Under the pieces are notes generated by a model. That model was not told the DNA's origin and searched no databases. It saw nothing but the letters and a program-made list of their open reading frames with translations. Position numbers and translations under genes: made by a program. From positions 1 to 64,000 of the forward strand of contig JBBSEF010000002.1 in NCBI GenBank assembly GCA_038240015.1: a DNA stretch of 64,000 nt. The letters are read 5' to 3'. Of this stretch, positions 49,707 through 58,595 are shown piece by piece. This stretch comes from CAHJXF01 sp038240015. GTDB taxonomy: Bacteria > Pseudomonadota > Gammaproteobacteria > Burkholderiales > Burkholderiaceae_D. Positions within the stretch are counted from its first letter, which is position 1. Each line of letters opens with the position of its first letter.

Positions 49707-50453
49707 TCAAGGCAACTCCGCATCGCCCATCCACCGCGCAACCGCAGCGCTGCGCCGCGCGAGATAACCCGAGCCTCGATGCGCGTCGTAGAAGCGCGGG
49801 TTGGGCAACATCACCGCGAGCTGCGCGGACTGCGCGGGACTCAACTGCGCCGCAGACACGCCGAAGTAGTGGCGCGCGGCCGCCTCGGCGCCGAACACGC
49901 CGTTGCCCCACTCGATCACGTTCAGATAGATCTCGAGGATGCGCTGCTTCGTCATCCAGAACTCGAGCATGTACGCGATGATCAGCTCCTGACCCTTGCG
50001 CAGATAGCTACGCTCGCCCGAGAGAAACAGGTTCTTCGCGAGCTGCTGCGTGATGGTGGAACCGCCCTTGATGCGAGCGCGCTGTTGCTTGCGCGAAGTC
50101 GGTGCGTTGGCTGCCGCGGCCTTGTTCGCCGCGACCTTCTCGTTGTTCTCGTAGGCTTTCGCGATCGCATCCCAATCGACGCCTTCATGCTCGGCGAAGC
50201 GCGCGTCCTCGGCCGTGATCACGGCGCGCTTGAGGTGGTCCGAGATGCGCGAGTACGGCGTCCACTGTCGTTCCATCTTCGCATCGGGATTTTTTTCCTT
50301 GACGAGCTCCATGTGGCTGCGCATGAACGCGGTCGATGACGGGTCGACGCGCGTGTACCAGCCGATCATCGCGAAATAATAGAGTTGCAGCAGCAGCACG
50401 ACGCCGATCGCCACCAGCACGAGACGGGCTATCCATCCGAGCACCGTCCTCAT
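49707..50453 (-). CDS. mtgA: Monofunctional biosynthetic peptidoglycan glycosyltransferase
   Basis: A 248-residue GT51 enzyme. The N-terminal helix (VLVAIGVVLLLQLYYFAM) anchors it. Catalytic motifs are ITAEDARFAEHEGVDW with Glu, KGGSTITQQLAKNLFL, and RILEIYLNVIEWGNGVFG. It contains an Ala/Lys/Asn-rich insert (about 107-127) between the first and second motifs, longer than in many homologues. Its ATG overlaps the aroE stop by four bases. It polymerises lipid II into glycan chains. Confidence 0.95.
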   Translation of the reverse strand: MRTVLGWIARLVLVAIGVVLLLQLYYFAMIGWYTRVDPSSTAFMRSHMELVKEKNPDAKMERQWTPYSRISDHLKRAVITAEDARFAEHEGVDWDAIAKAYENNEKVAANKAAAANAPTSRKQQRARIKGGSTITQQLAKNLFLSGERSYLRKGQELIIAYMLEFWMTKQRILEIYLNVIEWGNGVFGAEAAARHYFGVSAAQLSPAQSAQLAVMLPNPRFYDAHRGSGYLARRSAAVARWMGDAELP

Positions 50454-51337
50454 GCCGGCGGGGGCCGATCGACAAACGCGTAGAGGGAAGCGCGCAACGA
50501 CGCCAATAGCGGCGCGGTCTCCGGCCGCACACTGCGCCAGATCAGGAAAGCCTCGGCAGCCTGCTCGATCAGCATGCCCAGTCCGTCGGCCACCACGGCC
50601 GCGCCGGAGCGTGCGGCGAAGTCCATGAAAGGCGTCGGCGTGGCGCGATACATCATGTCGTATGCGAGCGTCGCTCCCGCGAAGAGGTCTGCGGGCAAGG
50701 GCAGCGACGCGTTCGAAAGGCTGGCCGAGGTCGCGTTGACGATCACGTCGTAGCGCGTCGCATCGAGCGCATCGAAGGCACTCGCGTGAAATTGCGCGCC
50801 GTGCTGATTCGCAATGTCGAACGCATCCACCAGCGCGTGTGCCTTCGCGACATCGCGATTGACGATCGTCAATCTGACGGGCCGGGCCGCGAGCAACGGT
50901 CCGATCACGCCGCGCGCCGCGCCGCCCGCGCCGATCAACAACACGCGCGCATCGGCCAGCGCAAAGTCATATTCGTGGGCGATGCGTTCGAGATCGGTCA
51001 CGAGGCCGACGCCGTCGGTGTTGTCGCCCTCGATCGCGTCGCCACGCCGCACCAGCACGTTGACCGCACCCGCGCGCCGCGCGCGATCACTGGCTCGATC
51101 GCCGCAATATGCGAAGGCTTCGAGCTTGAACGGCACGGTCACGCTCAAGCCGCTGCCGCGGTCGTCGAAAAAGCCCTGGATGGTCGCAACGAAACCGTCG
51201 AGCGGCGCGAGCACGCGCGTGTACTCGATCGCTTCACCGGTCTGCTTCGCGAACGCCGCATGGATTTCGGGCGAGAGGCTGTGCGCGACGGGATTGCCGA
51301 CGACGGCGTAGCGAGCGGGATCGACACTCGCTCTCAC
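50450..51337 (-). CDS. aroE: Shikimate dehydrogenase
   Basis: Reduces 3-dehydroshikimate with NADPH in aromatic amino-acid synthesis. The 295-residue form starts at GTG 51337 (RASVDPARYAVVGNP). NPVAHSLSPEIHAAF near residues 14-28 binds shikimate. VTVPFKLEAF has the catalytic Lys and GDNTDGVG the Asp. LLIGAGGAARGVIGPL is the NADP motif. The frame runs on to 51460, but that part belongs to the neighbour. Translationally coupled to mtgA. Confidence 0.93.
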   Translation of the reverse strand: MRASVDPARYAVVGNPVAHSLSPEIHAAFAKQTGEAIEYTRVLAPLDGFVATIQGFFDDRGSGLSVTVPFKLEAFAYCGDRASDRARRAGAVNVLVRRGDAIEGDNTDGVGLVTDLERIAHEYDFALADARVLLIGAGGAARGVIGPLLAARPVRLTIVNRDVAKAHALVDAFDIANQHGAQFHASAFDALDATRYDVIVNATSASLSNASLPLPADLFAGATLAYDMMYRATPTPFMDFAARSGAAVVADGLGMLIEQAAEAFLIWRSVRPETAPLLASLRASLYAFVDRPPPA

Positions 51338-51353
51338 GGCACGATGTCGCGCA

Positions 51354-51947
51354 TCAGCGGCCAATCGAATTGGACTCGCGCGCCGGGTCGGGGCGATTGC
51401 GCAGCGTGAGGCAGCACATCGGACCCACGCATCGAGCGATGCATTCGACTCTTGCGCCATCAGGCGCGTAGCTCGTCACGGTTCCGTTCGGCGAGATCGC
51501 CTGCGGATTGAGCGCGCGCTGCAAAATCTGCTCGATGCTCGGAGGCGGTTCGGCTGCGTTGCCGGTCACGGTCACCGGCGCGAGACGCTGAGCCCTGGCG
51601 TCCGATGCGCGGTCGTTTGTCGCAGCGTTGCCTTCGAGGGCATCCTGCCGCGCACGCCGATCGCGACGATCGAAGGCGGCCTTCGTTCGCGCACGCGAAC
51701 GAGTCAACGAGTCGTCGCTCTTGTCGGCCCTGTTCGCATCGGGTTGCGCCACGCACCGGCGCACGACCACCGACACGCCTTCGCAGTCGGCTCGCGATGC
51801 CTCTTCGATGGCCTGACGCGATGCCGTGGTGTTGATTGCGTTCGATTGAGCGTTCGATGGGGAATACACGGCGCTCGCTGCGAGCCACACGCAGAGCGCC
51901 AGCGTGCGCAGGGTGATTCGGAACGCATGATCGAATGAGCCGTTCAT
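51354..51947 (-). CDS. Exported protein of unknown function
   Basis: A 197-residue protein with a signal peptide (residues 8-34, LRTLALCVWLAASAVYS ... NAQ). The mature part is charged and disordered in the middle (SRARTKAAFDRRDRRARQ). A C-terminal region has a Cys cluster (VECIARCVGPMCCLTL). The cysteines may form disulfides in the periplasm. It lies between tonB and aroE, overlapping the tonB stop (ATGA). I do not recognise the family. Confidence 0.68.
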   Translation of the reverse strand: MNGSFDHAFRITLRTLALCVWLAASAVYSPSNAQSNAINTTASRQAIEEASRADCEGVSVVVRRCVAQPDANRADKSDDSLTRSRARTKAAFDRRDRRARQDALEGNAATNDRASDARAQRLAPVTVTGNAAEPPPSIEQILQRALNPQAISPNGTVTSYAPDGARVECIARCVGPMCCLTLRNRPDPARESNSIGR

Positions 51948-52909
51948 GGTCCACCCGTGCTCATCTCCAACGCGGCGCCGCGCGTGAAGCGAAACGTGCT
52001 GCGGATTTCGAAGATGTCGTATTCATTGCGCAGCTCGTCGGAGAAGCGCCCGTACGGTGCGCCCAGGCGCACGATGCGCTTGGCCGCGCGATCGAGAATC
52101 GGCGAACCCGACGAACTCGTCACTTCGACGTCGTCGTTGTAGATCGTGCCGTCGGCGTTCAGCGTGACGCGCAGCTTCAGGTCGCCATAGATGCGGCCGC
52201 GCGCTTCCTCGGGATAGTTGACGGTGCCGATGCGCTCTACCCGGTCTTTCCATTGGCTGTAATAGAGCGCGTAGCTCGCGCCGCGCGTGGTCGGTCCGAT
52301 ATACCCGCGGCGCGGTCGCGCGTTCAGGTCGCGCGTGTCCTTGTCGATCTGCGCTTCGAGGCGCGCGATCGCCTTCATCGAGGTCGTGAGATCGGTCGGC
52401 AGGGCGGTGTCGGTGGTCTCGACAGTGGGCGGCGCTTCCGGCGCGATCGGTGCTTCGGCCCTCTTGGTCTGCGTCATCACGCGGCGCTGCTCGGTTTCGA
52501 GCCGCTCGGCCGCACTCTGCGATTCCTTCAGCACTTCGCCATCGGACAATTCGCGCGCGCGCGGCATGAAAGACGTGGCGCGACCCCGGTCATGCTCGCC
52601 GCCGCCATTCAGATCGTGCTGTGCAATCGCCGTGGGCTTGACCGGTTTGTCGTTCGATCGCGCGTTGACGAGGATCACTTCGAGAGGGCTGTCGGCGGGC
52701 CTGATCAGCGACATGTGCGGCGCGACGAAGCGGATGGCGAGCAGGATCAAATGCAGCGCCACCGAAACCGCCAACGCGATCATCAGACCCGTGGGCCGAA
52801 ATCCGCGCGCGTGACGGTGCGACCGCGTCGCCGTGTGCGCAGGTGCATGCGCGTTCGTGTGCGCCGTGGTGTGCGCCGTGTGCGCCGTTGCATGAACTAC
52901 CGTCGCCAT
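51944..52909 (-). CDS. tonB: TonB-family energy transducer with His-rich N-terminus
   Basis: A 321-residue protein. Residues 1-35 are a His/Ala/Thr-rich repeat (HATAHTAHTTAHTNAHAPAH). One helix at about 42-62 (GLMIALAVSVALHLILLAI) follows, then a Pro/Glu spacer. The C-terminal TonB domain (about 215-310) has TVNYPEEARGRIYGDLKLRV and ILDRAAKRIVRLGAPYG. It couples proton-motive force to outer-membrane transport. ATG 52909 is preferred over TTG 52933. Part of rnb-tonB-aroE-mtgA. Confidence 0.88.
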   Translation of the reverse strand: MATVVHATAHTAHTTAHTNAHAPAHTATRSHRHARGFRPTGLMIALAVSVALHLILLAIRFVAPHMSLIRPADSPLEVILVNARSNDKPVKPTAIAQHDLNGGGEHDRGRATSFMPRARELSDGEVLKESQSAAERLETEQRRVMTQTKRAEAPIAPEAPPTVETTDTALPTDLTTSMKAIARLEAQIDKDTRDLNARPRRGYIGPTTRGASYALYYSQWKDRVERIGTVNYPEEARGRIYGDLKLRVTLNADGTIYNDDVEVTSSSGSPILDRAAKRIVRLGAPYGRFSDELRNEYDIFEIRSTFRFTRGAALEMSTGGP

Positions 52910-52929
52910 TTCGCTCGCGCCGATCTGCT

Positions 52930-55143
52930 TCAAGCCGATACGATTGCGTCTGTCGCAACCGTGCTGGTCCGAGCGTCCGAAGCCGCGGATTCTTGGTTCG
53001 CCGAACGTTCGGCTTCGCTGGTCGCCGCGTCCGTCGCCGAATGTTCAGCACTGCTGGTCGCTGCGTCGATACCGTTTGCACTCGCATCGGCCGTACCGAC
53101 CGGCGCTTCTTGGTCCGACTCGTCGAGGTCATCGAGCTCATCGACTTCTTCGACGATCGCCGTCAAGCGGCACTGCACCGTGAGGTCGATCTCGTCGGTC
53201 GAAACGATCTCGACCTCGATGCGCTGGCCGCGCGCCACCGGCGTTGCCAGGCCCGCGAGGGCCGGGACGCGAATCAAGAGCGGAATTTCGACCAGGATCG
53301 CGTTGTCTTCGCGGCCCGTGGCGCGCGCCTCGACGATGGTCTTGCCTTCCTGCTTCAACCAGCGCAGGCACCAGTAGCGTTCCATCTTCGATTGATATTC
53401 CGCGTACGCCGCATAGGCCGCTTCGAACCCCGAGACGACGGCGAACAGATCGGCATCGTTGCGCGCGAAGGGGGCACTCGCCGCCTCGTCCCGAATGCAG
53501 GCGACGATCTGCCGCTGATTGACCAGATCCACGTAGCGACGCAGCGGCGACGTGCTCCATGCGTATTGCGCAACGCCCAGTCCCGCGTGCGGCGCCGGAT
53601 GCGTGATCATGCGCACCCGACCCGCGGGCCCGAAGGCCGCGTTCTGTGCGCGATAGATGCCCGACACGCCGCGCTCGGCGAGCAGACCGCCCCAGGTGCT
53701 GTTGGCGAGGATCATCAGCTCGGCCACGATGGTGTCGAGCGGCGCGCCGCGGCGGCGCTCGGTGATGGTTATGGTGTCGTGGAGTTCGCTTGGTCCCGGT
53801 GCGGCTCTCTCACCTTCCGCGTCTTCTCTTGCGACGCGGAAGTTGTAGTCGGCGCGCTGATGCGACTCGCGCTTCAGGCCCGACGCGACGCGCGCCTGCT
53901 GCCGGTTCTCGTTGAGCGCTCGCGCAAAACGCCAGAGCACCGCGATCTCGTCCTTGCGCGGATAGTCGCCCGCGCCACTCGCGAGATTTTCATCGGTCAC
54001 GACCTCGTCGAGCACGTCGTGGCGCATGTTGTCGACGATCGCTACGCGTTCGATGCGCGACGTGCTCGCGACGATGCGCCAGCCTGCATCGCTCTCACCG
54101 GTCGTTTCGATCGCATCGACATACAGCGACACAGCCGCACACGCCTGCCCTGCCGCCAGCGTGAACGTCTCGACGACCCGGTCGGGCAGCATCGTGATTT
54201 TTTCGCCCGGCGCATACACGGTCGAGTAGCGTTCGCGCGCGACCGCATCGAGCGCATCGCCGCGAGCGATCGAAAGACCGGGCGCTGCGATGTGGATGCC
54301 GATGCGCCAGGCCTTCGAACCCGCAGCAGCGTCTGCAACTGCGTCCGCAGGGAAATCCATCGCACGCACCGACAAGGCGTCGTCGATCTCGGTCGTCTGC
54401 GAGTCGTCGATGCTGAACGCTTCGGCGTCCGCGAGAGGCAGCTCCGCGATCGTCGGAATCCGAACATCCGCAAAGCCGGTGCCTCGCGGAAAGTATTCGA
54501 AGACGAAGCGATCGCGATGCAAGGCTTCGGGCGATGTCAGGCCGCCGACGGCCAGCATCAGGCGCTCGGGTGTCGTCGACAACGCTGAACTCGCTTCGAG
54601 CAGCGCCTTCCATTCGGCGCGATTGCGATCGGGCTTGAACAGCAAGTCGCGCATCTGCGCGCGGAGCGCATCGGGCAACCGCCCGGCCTTGAGTTCGCTC
54701 ACGTAGTCGGCCTGCAGCGCGGCTTCTCGCTGCTTGCGTTCGATTCCCGCGAGCGCCGCCTTGAGCGCGTCGGCGGGCGCGGGCCGGTAATGGCCGCGGC
54801 CCTTGCGATAGAAATACATCGGCGCAGAGTGCAGACGCGTGACCAATGCCGCCGACTCGACCGGCGTCGCGGCGCGCCCGAAGTAGTCGGTCGCGAGATC
54901 CTTGAAGGAAAACTCGGCCTGCGGCGCGCACTCCCACAGGAACGCGAGGTCGATCGTTTCGGCCAGCGTCTGCGCGTCGCGCATCAGCGTTCCCGCATCG
55001 GGCTCGCGAAAGTCGAACAGCACGTGGCCGCTCTTGACCTTGCTGCGCTTGCCGCTCGCGGACTCGACCTGCATCGCCGCGCCCTGATCGGACAACACGT
55101 TGCCCGCCTTGAAGCCGCCGTCTTCTTCATAGAACACATTCAT
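52930..55143 (-). CDS. rnb: RNB-domain exoribonuclease (RNase II/R family)
   Basis: A 737-residue ribonuclease. The N-terminal part resembles the betaproteobacterial RNase II-like group rather than RNase R. The catalytic RNB domain (about 240-570) has AFSIDDSQTTEIDDALSV with the acidic metal ligands. YAWSTSPLRRYVDLVNQRQI and FAAVYAAYAEYQSKMERYW type segments follow, and a C-terminal S1-like region binds RNA. The last 60 residues are Ser/Ala/Glu-rich and probably disordered. First gene of the rnb-tonB-aroE-mtgA operon. Confidence 0.9.
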   Translation of the reverse strand: MNVFYEEDGGFKAGNVLSDQGAAMQVESASGKRSKVKSGHVLFDFREPDAGTLMRDAQTLAETIDLAFLWECAPQAEFSFKDLATDYFGRAATPVESAALVTRLHSAPMYFYRKGRGHYRPAPADALKAALAGIERKQREAALQADYVSELKAGRLPDALRAQMRDLLFKPDRNRAEWKALLEASSALSTTPERLMLAVGGLTSPEALHRDRFVFEYFPRGTGFADVRIPTIAELPLADAEAFSIDDSQTTEIDDALSVRAMDFPADAVADAAAGSKAWRIGIHIAAPGLSIARGDALDAVARERYSTVYAPGEKITMLPDRVVETFTLAAGQACAAVSLYVDAIETTGESDAGWRIVASTSRIERVAIVDNMRHDVLDEVVTDENLASGAGDYPRKDEIAVLWRFARALNENRQQARVASGLKRESHQRADYNFRVAREDAEGERAAPGPSELHDTITITERRRGAPLDTIVAELMILANSTWGGLLAERGVSGIYRAQNAAFGPAGRVRMITHPAPHAGLGVAQYAWSTSPLRRYVDLVNQRQIVACIRDEAASAPFARNDADLFAVVSGFEAAYAAYAEYQSKMERYWCLRWLKQEGKTIVEARATGREDNAILVEIPLLIRVPALAGLATPVARGQRIEVEIVSTDEIDLTVQCRLTAIVEEVDELDDLDESDQEAPVGTADASANGIDAATSSAEHSATDAATSEAERSANQESAASDARTSTVATDAIVSA

Positions 55144-55194
55144 CGGCGAATTATAGAAGCAGGGGCTTGACCGATCTCACTCCTTCTGGATTAA

Positions 55195-55214
55195 TGGTAA
55201 CGTATAAGTTACTA
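55195..55214. promoter_or_regulatory. Possible operator of the higBA locus
   Basis: The inverted repeat TnGTAAC-N6-GTTACnA lies 8 bases upstream of the toxin start. TTGACC at 55167-55172 could be a -35. HigA-type antitoxins bind such palindromes, so autoregulation is inferred. Confidence 0.4.
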
Positions 55215-55221
55215 TTCGCGC

Positions 55222-55401
55222 ATGCCCATTCGAGTCGAAGAATATTTGCGCGAAGACAGGTCGAGTCCCTTCGTGCTATTCGGTGGTGGTACCAAACACG
55301 GCCAGCAGCGCGATATCGATCAAGCCGAAGCCCTGTTGGCAGAATACAAGGTGCGCAAGAAGACGGCGCCGCGAGGCAACAGCGACGAGCGAAGGAGGTG
55401 A
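55222..55401 (+). pseudogene. HigB-like toxin with interior deleted in frame
   Basis: The 59-residue frame reads MPIRVEEYLREDRSSPF, then directly VLFGGGTKHGQQRDIDQAEA and LLAEYKVRKKTAPRGN. The first half is the N-terminus and the second the C-terminus of HigB/Gp49-like toxins, which are normally about 100-110 residues. The central 40-50 residues, with the RNase core, are missing and the junction keeps the frame. The product should be inactive. Confidence 0.7.
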
Positions 55402-55406
55402 AGTTC

Positions 55407-55727
55407 ATGGCACTGACCCGCGATTTCAAACAGACGGTGGCCGAGCGTATCGAACGCGATCCAGCTTTCGCGCAAGCTCTGCTCGACGAGGCGGCCACGT
55501 TGTTCCTCAATGGCGAGGCCGAAACCGCGCGGCTCATCCTGCGCGACCTGATCAACGCGTCGATCGGCTTCGAACTTCTCGCCACGCTGATCGACAAGCC
55601 GAGCAAGAGTCTGCATCGCATGCTGTCGCCACCCGGCAATCCGAGCATGGACAATCTTGCGGCCATCTTTCATGCGCTTCGCGAATGCTTGCATGTGAAT
55701 CTCAAAGCGCATTCGGTCGAAGCCTGA
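55407..55727 (+). CDS. HigA-like antitoxin / HTH regulator
   Basis: A 106-residue protein. ETARLILRDLINASIGFELL near residues 39-58, KPSKSLHRMLSPPGNPSMDNL near 64-84 and AIFHALRECLHV give the helix-turn-helix of the HigA-like antidote family that pairs with HigB/Gp49 toxins. GGAGG inside the end of the toxin frame is its ribosome site. It appears intact, unlike its partner. Confidence 0.82.
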   Translation: MALTRDFKQTVAERIERDPAFAQALLDEAATLFLNGEAETARLILRDLINASIGFELLATLIDKPSKSLHRMLSPPGNPSMDNLAAIFHALRECLHVNLKAHSVEA

Positions 55728-55776
55728 AGCTCTCGTCAAAATCGCCGCAACTTCAATCCGCAACAAGGAAATACGA

Positions 55777-56598
55777 ATGGATGTCATCGACTACGAAATC
55801 TTCGGCAACGAAATGCAGTACGTCGAGATCGAACTCGATCCGGGCGAGGCCGCGATCGGCGAGGCGGGCAGCCTGTTCTACATGGATCCCGACATCGATC
55901 TGGACACCGTGTTCGGCGACGGCTCGAACCAGCAAGGCGGCCTCATTGGCAAGCTGCTCGGTGCGGGCAAACGCCTCGTCACCGGCGAGTCGCTGTTCAC
56001 CACCGTCTATACCAACCAGGGCGCGACCAAGCGGCGCGTCGCGTTCGCGGCGCCCTACCCGGGCAAGATCGTGCCGATCGATCTGTCGCAGATCGGTGGC
56101 ACCTTGATCGCGCAGCGCGATGCGTTTCTTTGCGCGGCGCGCGGCGTGTCGCTGGGCATCGCGTTTCAGCGGCGCCTGGGTGCGGGCTTCTTCGGCGGCG
56201 AAGGTTTCATCATGGAGAAGCTCGACGGCGACGGGATGGTGTTCGTGCATGCGGGCGGCACCATTCTCGAACGCCAGCTCGCGCCCGGTGAAATGCTGCG
56301 CGTCGATACCGGATGCCTGGTCGCGTATGAGCCGAGCGTCGATTTCGACATCCAGTACGTCGGCAAGATCAAGACCGCGCTGTTCGGTGGGGAAGGCCTG
56401 TTCTTCGCGACGCTGCGCGGGCCGGGTCACGTATGGCTGCAGTCGCTGCCGTTCTCGCGCCTCGCGAGCCGCGTGTTCGCGGCAGCGCCGCAGGGTGGCG
56501 GACACGCGCGTGATGAAGGGGGTATCGGAAGTCTGGTCGGCGGGGCCGCGGTGGGTGGACTGCTCGGCGGATTCCTCGGGGGCGACGACGACACCTGA
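55777..56598 (+). CDS. AIM24 / TIGR00266 family protein
   Basis: A 273-residue protein. It starts MDVIDYEIFGNEMQYVEIEL, has EAAIGEAGSLFYM, GTLIAQRDAFLCAARGVS and LAPGEMLRVDTGCLVAYEPS, matching AIM24 (PF01987), a beta-helix or jelly-roll fold of unknown function. The C-terminal 40 residues are Gly-rich (SLVGGAAVGGLLGGFLGGDD). AAGGA lies just before the ATG. It follows the antitoxin by 49 bases but is probably an independent gene. Confidence 0.9.
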   Translation: MDVIDYEIFGNEMQYVEIELDPGEAAIGEAGSLFYMDPDIDLDTVFGDGSNQQGGLIGKLLGAGKRLVTGESLFTTVYTNQGATKRRVAFAAPYPGKIVPIDLSQIGGTLIAQRDAFLCAARGVSLGIAFQRRLGAGFFGGEGFIMEKLDGDGMVFVHAGGTILERQLAPGEMLRVDTGCLVAYEPSVDFDIQYVGKIKTALFGGEGLFFATLRGPGHVWLQSLPFSRLASRVFAAAPQGGGHARDEGGIGSLVGGAAVGGLLGGFLGGDDDT

Positions 56599-56604
56599 TC
56601 GCCA

Positions 56605-57216
56605 TCAGTTCGCAGACGCGCCCGCCTCCGGCCAATCGGTATTGCCGACCCTGCGTAGTGTCATTTCGTATATACGCACCGGAGACTGTCCGTCCACGAG
56701 GCGATCGCCGATCTCGGTCCACATGCCGTCCTTGACGGTTGCGGTGTAGCGGAGCTTCGCAGGTCCCGATTGCATGGTCCAGGTGAATCCATCGGCCGCG
56801 ACCTCGATCGCGAAGTCTCCCGAAAAGCCCTGCGCATGCGAGTGCAAATTGTATTTGCCGGTTTGAGGCGAGAACGAAATCACGCCGAAGGCGTTGAAGA
56901 CGACGCTGCCGTCCGCGCCATAGCCTCTCCCTTCGATGAGCTTGAGCGAGCCGCCGAGGAAACCGCCGACTCTTTCGGTTTGCGTCAACTCGACGCGCCG
57001 CCCATCGGCGAGTGTCGCCGCGGCGGGGCCGCGCCAGGTCCCGTCGAAGATCGCGAGCGGCATCATCGCGCGCCGTTGCTCGGCGATCCTCTCTTTCGCG
57101 TCCGGAGGTCCCGCGGCCTCGACGCTGCGGATCGCAGCGGCTGTCGCAACAGCGATGAGGACACATGAGAGCAGGCTGCGCATAAAGGACATCGTCAATT
57201 GTCGGGAGGCTTTCAT
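56605..57216 (-). CDS. Exported DUF1579-like protein, function unknown
   Basis: A 203-residue protein. An N-terminal signal is present (about 10-33, SLLSCVLIAVATAAAIRSVEA). FDGTWRGPAAATLADGRR, GGFLGGSLKLIEGRGYGADG and a C-terminal FEVAADGFTWTMQ-type strand suggest a DUF1579-like or lipocalin-like barrel. Its ATG overlaps the RidA stop (TGATG). ATG 57192 is an alternative start. It is the last gene of the marC operon. Confidence 0.72.
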   Translation of the reverse strand: MKASRQLTMSFMRSLLSCVLIAVATAAAIRSVEAAGPPDAKERIAEQRRAMMPLAIFDGTWRGPAAATLADGRRVELTQTERVGGFLGGSLKLIEGRGYGADGSVVFNAFGVISFSPQTGKYNLHSHAQGFSGDFAIEVAADGFTWTMQSGPAKLRYTATVKDGMWTEIGDRLVDGQSPVRIYEMTLRRVGNTDWPEAGASAN

Positions 57217-57599
57217 CAAGCCGCTGCGATCGCTTCGATTTCGAGCAGCCACTGTTCGTCGAAGATGCCCGTGATGATGACGGTCAATGCGGGCGCATGG
57301 TTTCCCAGCACGGTTTTGCGGACCTCGGGATTGGCGATCGCGAACTCTCGCGACGAAAGAAACGTCGTGACCTTGACGAGGTTGGCGATGGACATGTCCG
57401 CAGCCTCGAGCTGCGCGCGCACATGAGCCCAGACCAGCTCTGCCTGAGACCGGAAGCCTTCAGGTATTTCGCCCGCTCGTGTTTCCGGAATCTGGCCGCT
57501 GATGAACAAGAGGCGCTGCGCGTCGCGCACTTCCAGGGCTTGCGAGTAGCCGCCGGCTGCTTCGGGCGCGGTGATCGCGTTGATGGCTTCGAGGTTCAT
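57216..57599 (-). CDS. RidA family protein
   Basis: A 127-residue RidA/YjgF-family protein. GGYSQALEVRDAQRLLFISGQIP near residues 16-38, VWAHVRAQLEAADMSIANLVKVTTFL near 56-81 and a C-terminal LLEIEAIA are typical. RidA proteins hydrolyse reactive enamine/imine intermediates such as 2-aminoacrylate, although the branch here may have another role (the usual RxxxE pairing is not certain). It is preceded by the cupin and followed by the exported protein. Confidence 0.88.
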   Translation of the reverse strand: MNLEAINAITAPEAAGGYSQALEVRDAQRLLFISGQIPETRAGEIPEGFRSQAELVWAHVRAQLEAADMSIANLVKVTTFLSSREFAIANPEVRKTVLGNHAPALTVIITGIFDEQWLLEIEAIAAA

Positions 57600-57618
57600 G
57601 TTGATGGGGACCGCCAGG

Positions 57619-57984
57619 CTAGATCACTCTGCGGGCCGCAGCGGTCGCGACATCGCCGGTGTTCGGAGTGCCCGAAGGTTCGATGAGCAGGATGTGAGCC
57701 TCTTCCTCCGCGACCGGCCTGTGCTCCATGCCTTTGGGCACCACGAACATTTCGCCGGGTCCGAGCGTGACGTCCCCATCCCGCATCTGGATCGTGACGC
57801 GGCCCGTGAGTACGAGAAAAAAATCATCGGTGTCGTCGTGCTTGTGCCAGACGAATTCGCCTTTGACCTTGACGACCATCAGGTCGTGACCATTGAACCG
57901 ACCCACCGTCCTCGGCTGCCAGTGCTCGGAGAACGTGGAAAGTTTTTCAGCGAGATTAATTGCGCCCACTCGTGGTCCTTTCAT
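57619..57984 (-). CDS. Cupin-domain protein
   Basis: A 121-residue cupin. FVWHKHDDTDDFFLVLTGRV near residues 44-63 carries the HxH...E/D metal motif and GPGEMFVVPKGMEHRP near 75-90 the second. It probably binds a metal and a small anion. The start overlaps the marC stop by four bases (ATGA). Confidence 0.9.
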   Translation of the reverse strand: MKGPRVGAINLAEKLSTFSEHWQPRTVGRFNGHDLMVVKVKGEFVWHKHDDTDDFFLVLTGRVTIQMRDGDVTLGPGEMFVVPKGMEHRPVAEEEAHILLIEPSGTPNTGDVATAAARRVI

Positions 57985-58583
57985 TGATCAAGCTGAAGCA
58001 CGAAGGCGCGTATGCCCTTCAGGATCATCTCGACCGCGATCACGGTCAACACCAGGCCCATCAATCTTTCGAATGCGATCACGGCGCGCTCGCCCAGACG
58101 CTTCTGCAATTTCTCGGCGAAGACGAGGACGACCGCAGACGTCGAGATCGCGATCGCCAGCGCGGCGATCCATTCGAAGAGACGGCCCGGATCGCGCGAC
58201 ACGAGCAGCAGCACGGTCGCCAATGCCGACGGCCCGGCAAGCGCCGGTATCGCGAGCGGCACGATGAATGGTTCGCCACCCGGCGACGAACCGAAGATGC
58301 CTTCGGGGACCGGGAACACCATGCGCAGCGCGATCAAGAAAAGAATCACGCCGCCGCCGATTTGCAGCGACACGTCCGACAGGCCGAGCGCGTCCATGAA
58401 GCGATGGCCGATGAACATGAACAAGAGCAGGATCGCGAATGCGATCAGGCACTCGCGCAGGATCACCGCGGGCCGGCGCTTCGATGGCACGCCGCGCAGC
58501 GCAGCGACGAAGATCGGAATGTTGCCCAGCGGATCGGCGACCAGCAGCAGCAGGACCGTCGCGGAGATGAAGGATTGTTCCAT
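57981..58583 (-). CDS. MarC family integral membrane protein (UPF0056)
   Basis: A 200-residue protein with six helices. ATVLLLLVADPLGNIPIF near the N-terminus, FLIALRMVFPVPEG and AIPALAGPSALATVLLL are MarC-family marks. The function is not settled; a transport role is suspected. It is 12 bases downstream of the esterase gene and overlaps the cupin. Confidence 0.9.
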   Translation of the reverse strand: MEQSFISATVLLLLVADPLGNIPIFVAALRGVPSKRRPAVILRECLIAFAILLLFMFIGHRFMDALGLSDVSLQIGGGVILFLIALRMVFPVPEGIFGSSPGGEPFIVPLAIPALAGPSALATVLLLVSRDPGRLFEWIAALAIAISTSAVVLVFAEKLQKRLGERAVIAFERLMGLVLTVIAVEMILKGIRAFVLQLDQ

Positions 58584-58595
58584 GGCGAAGCGACT

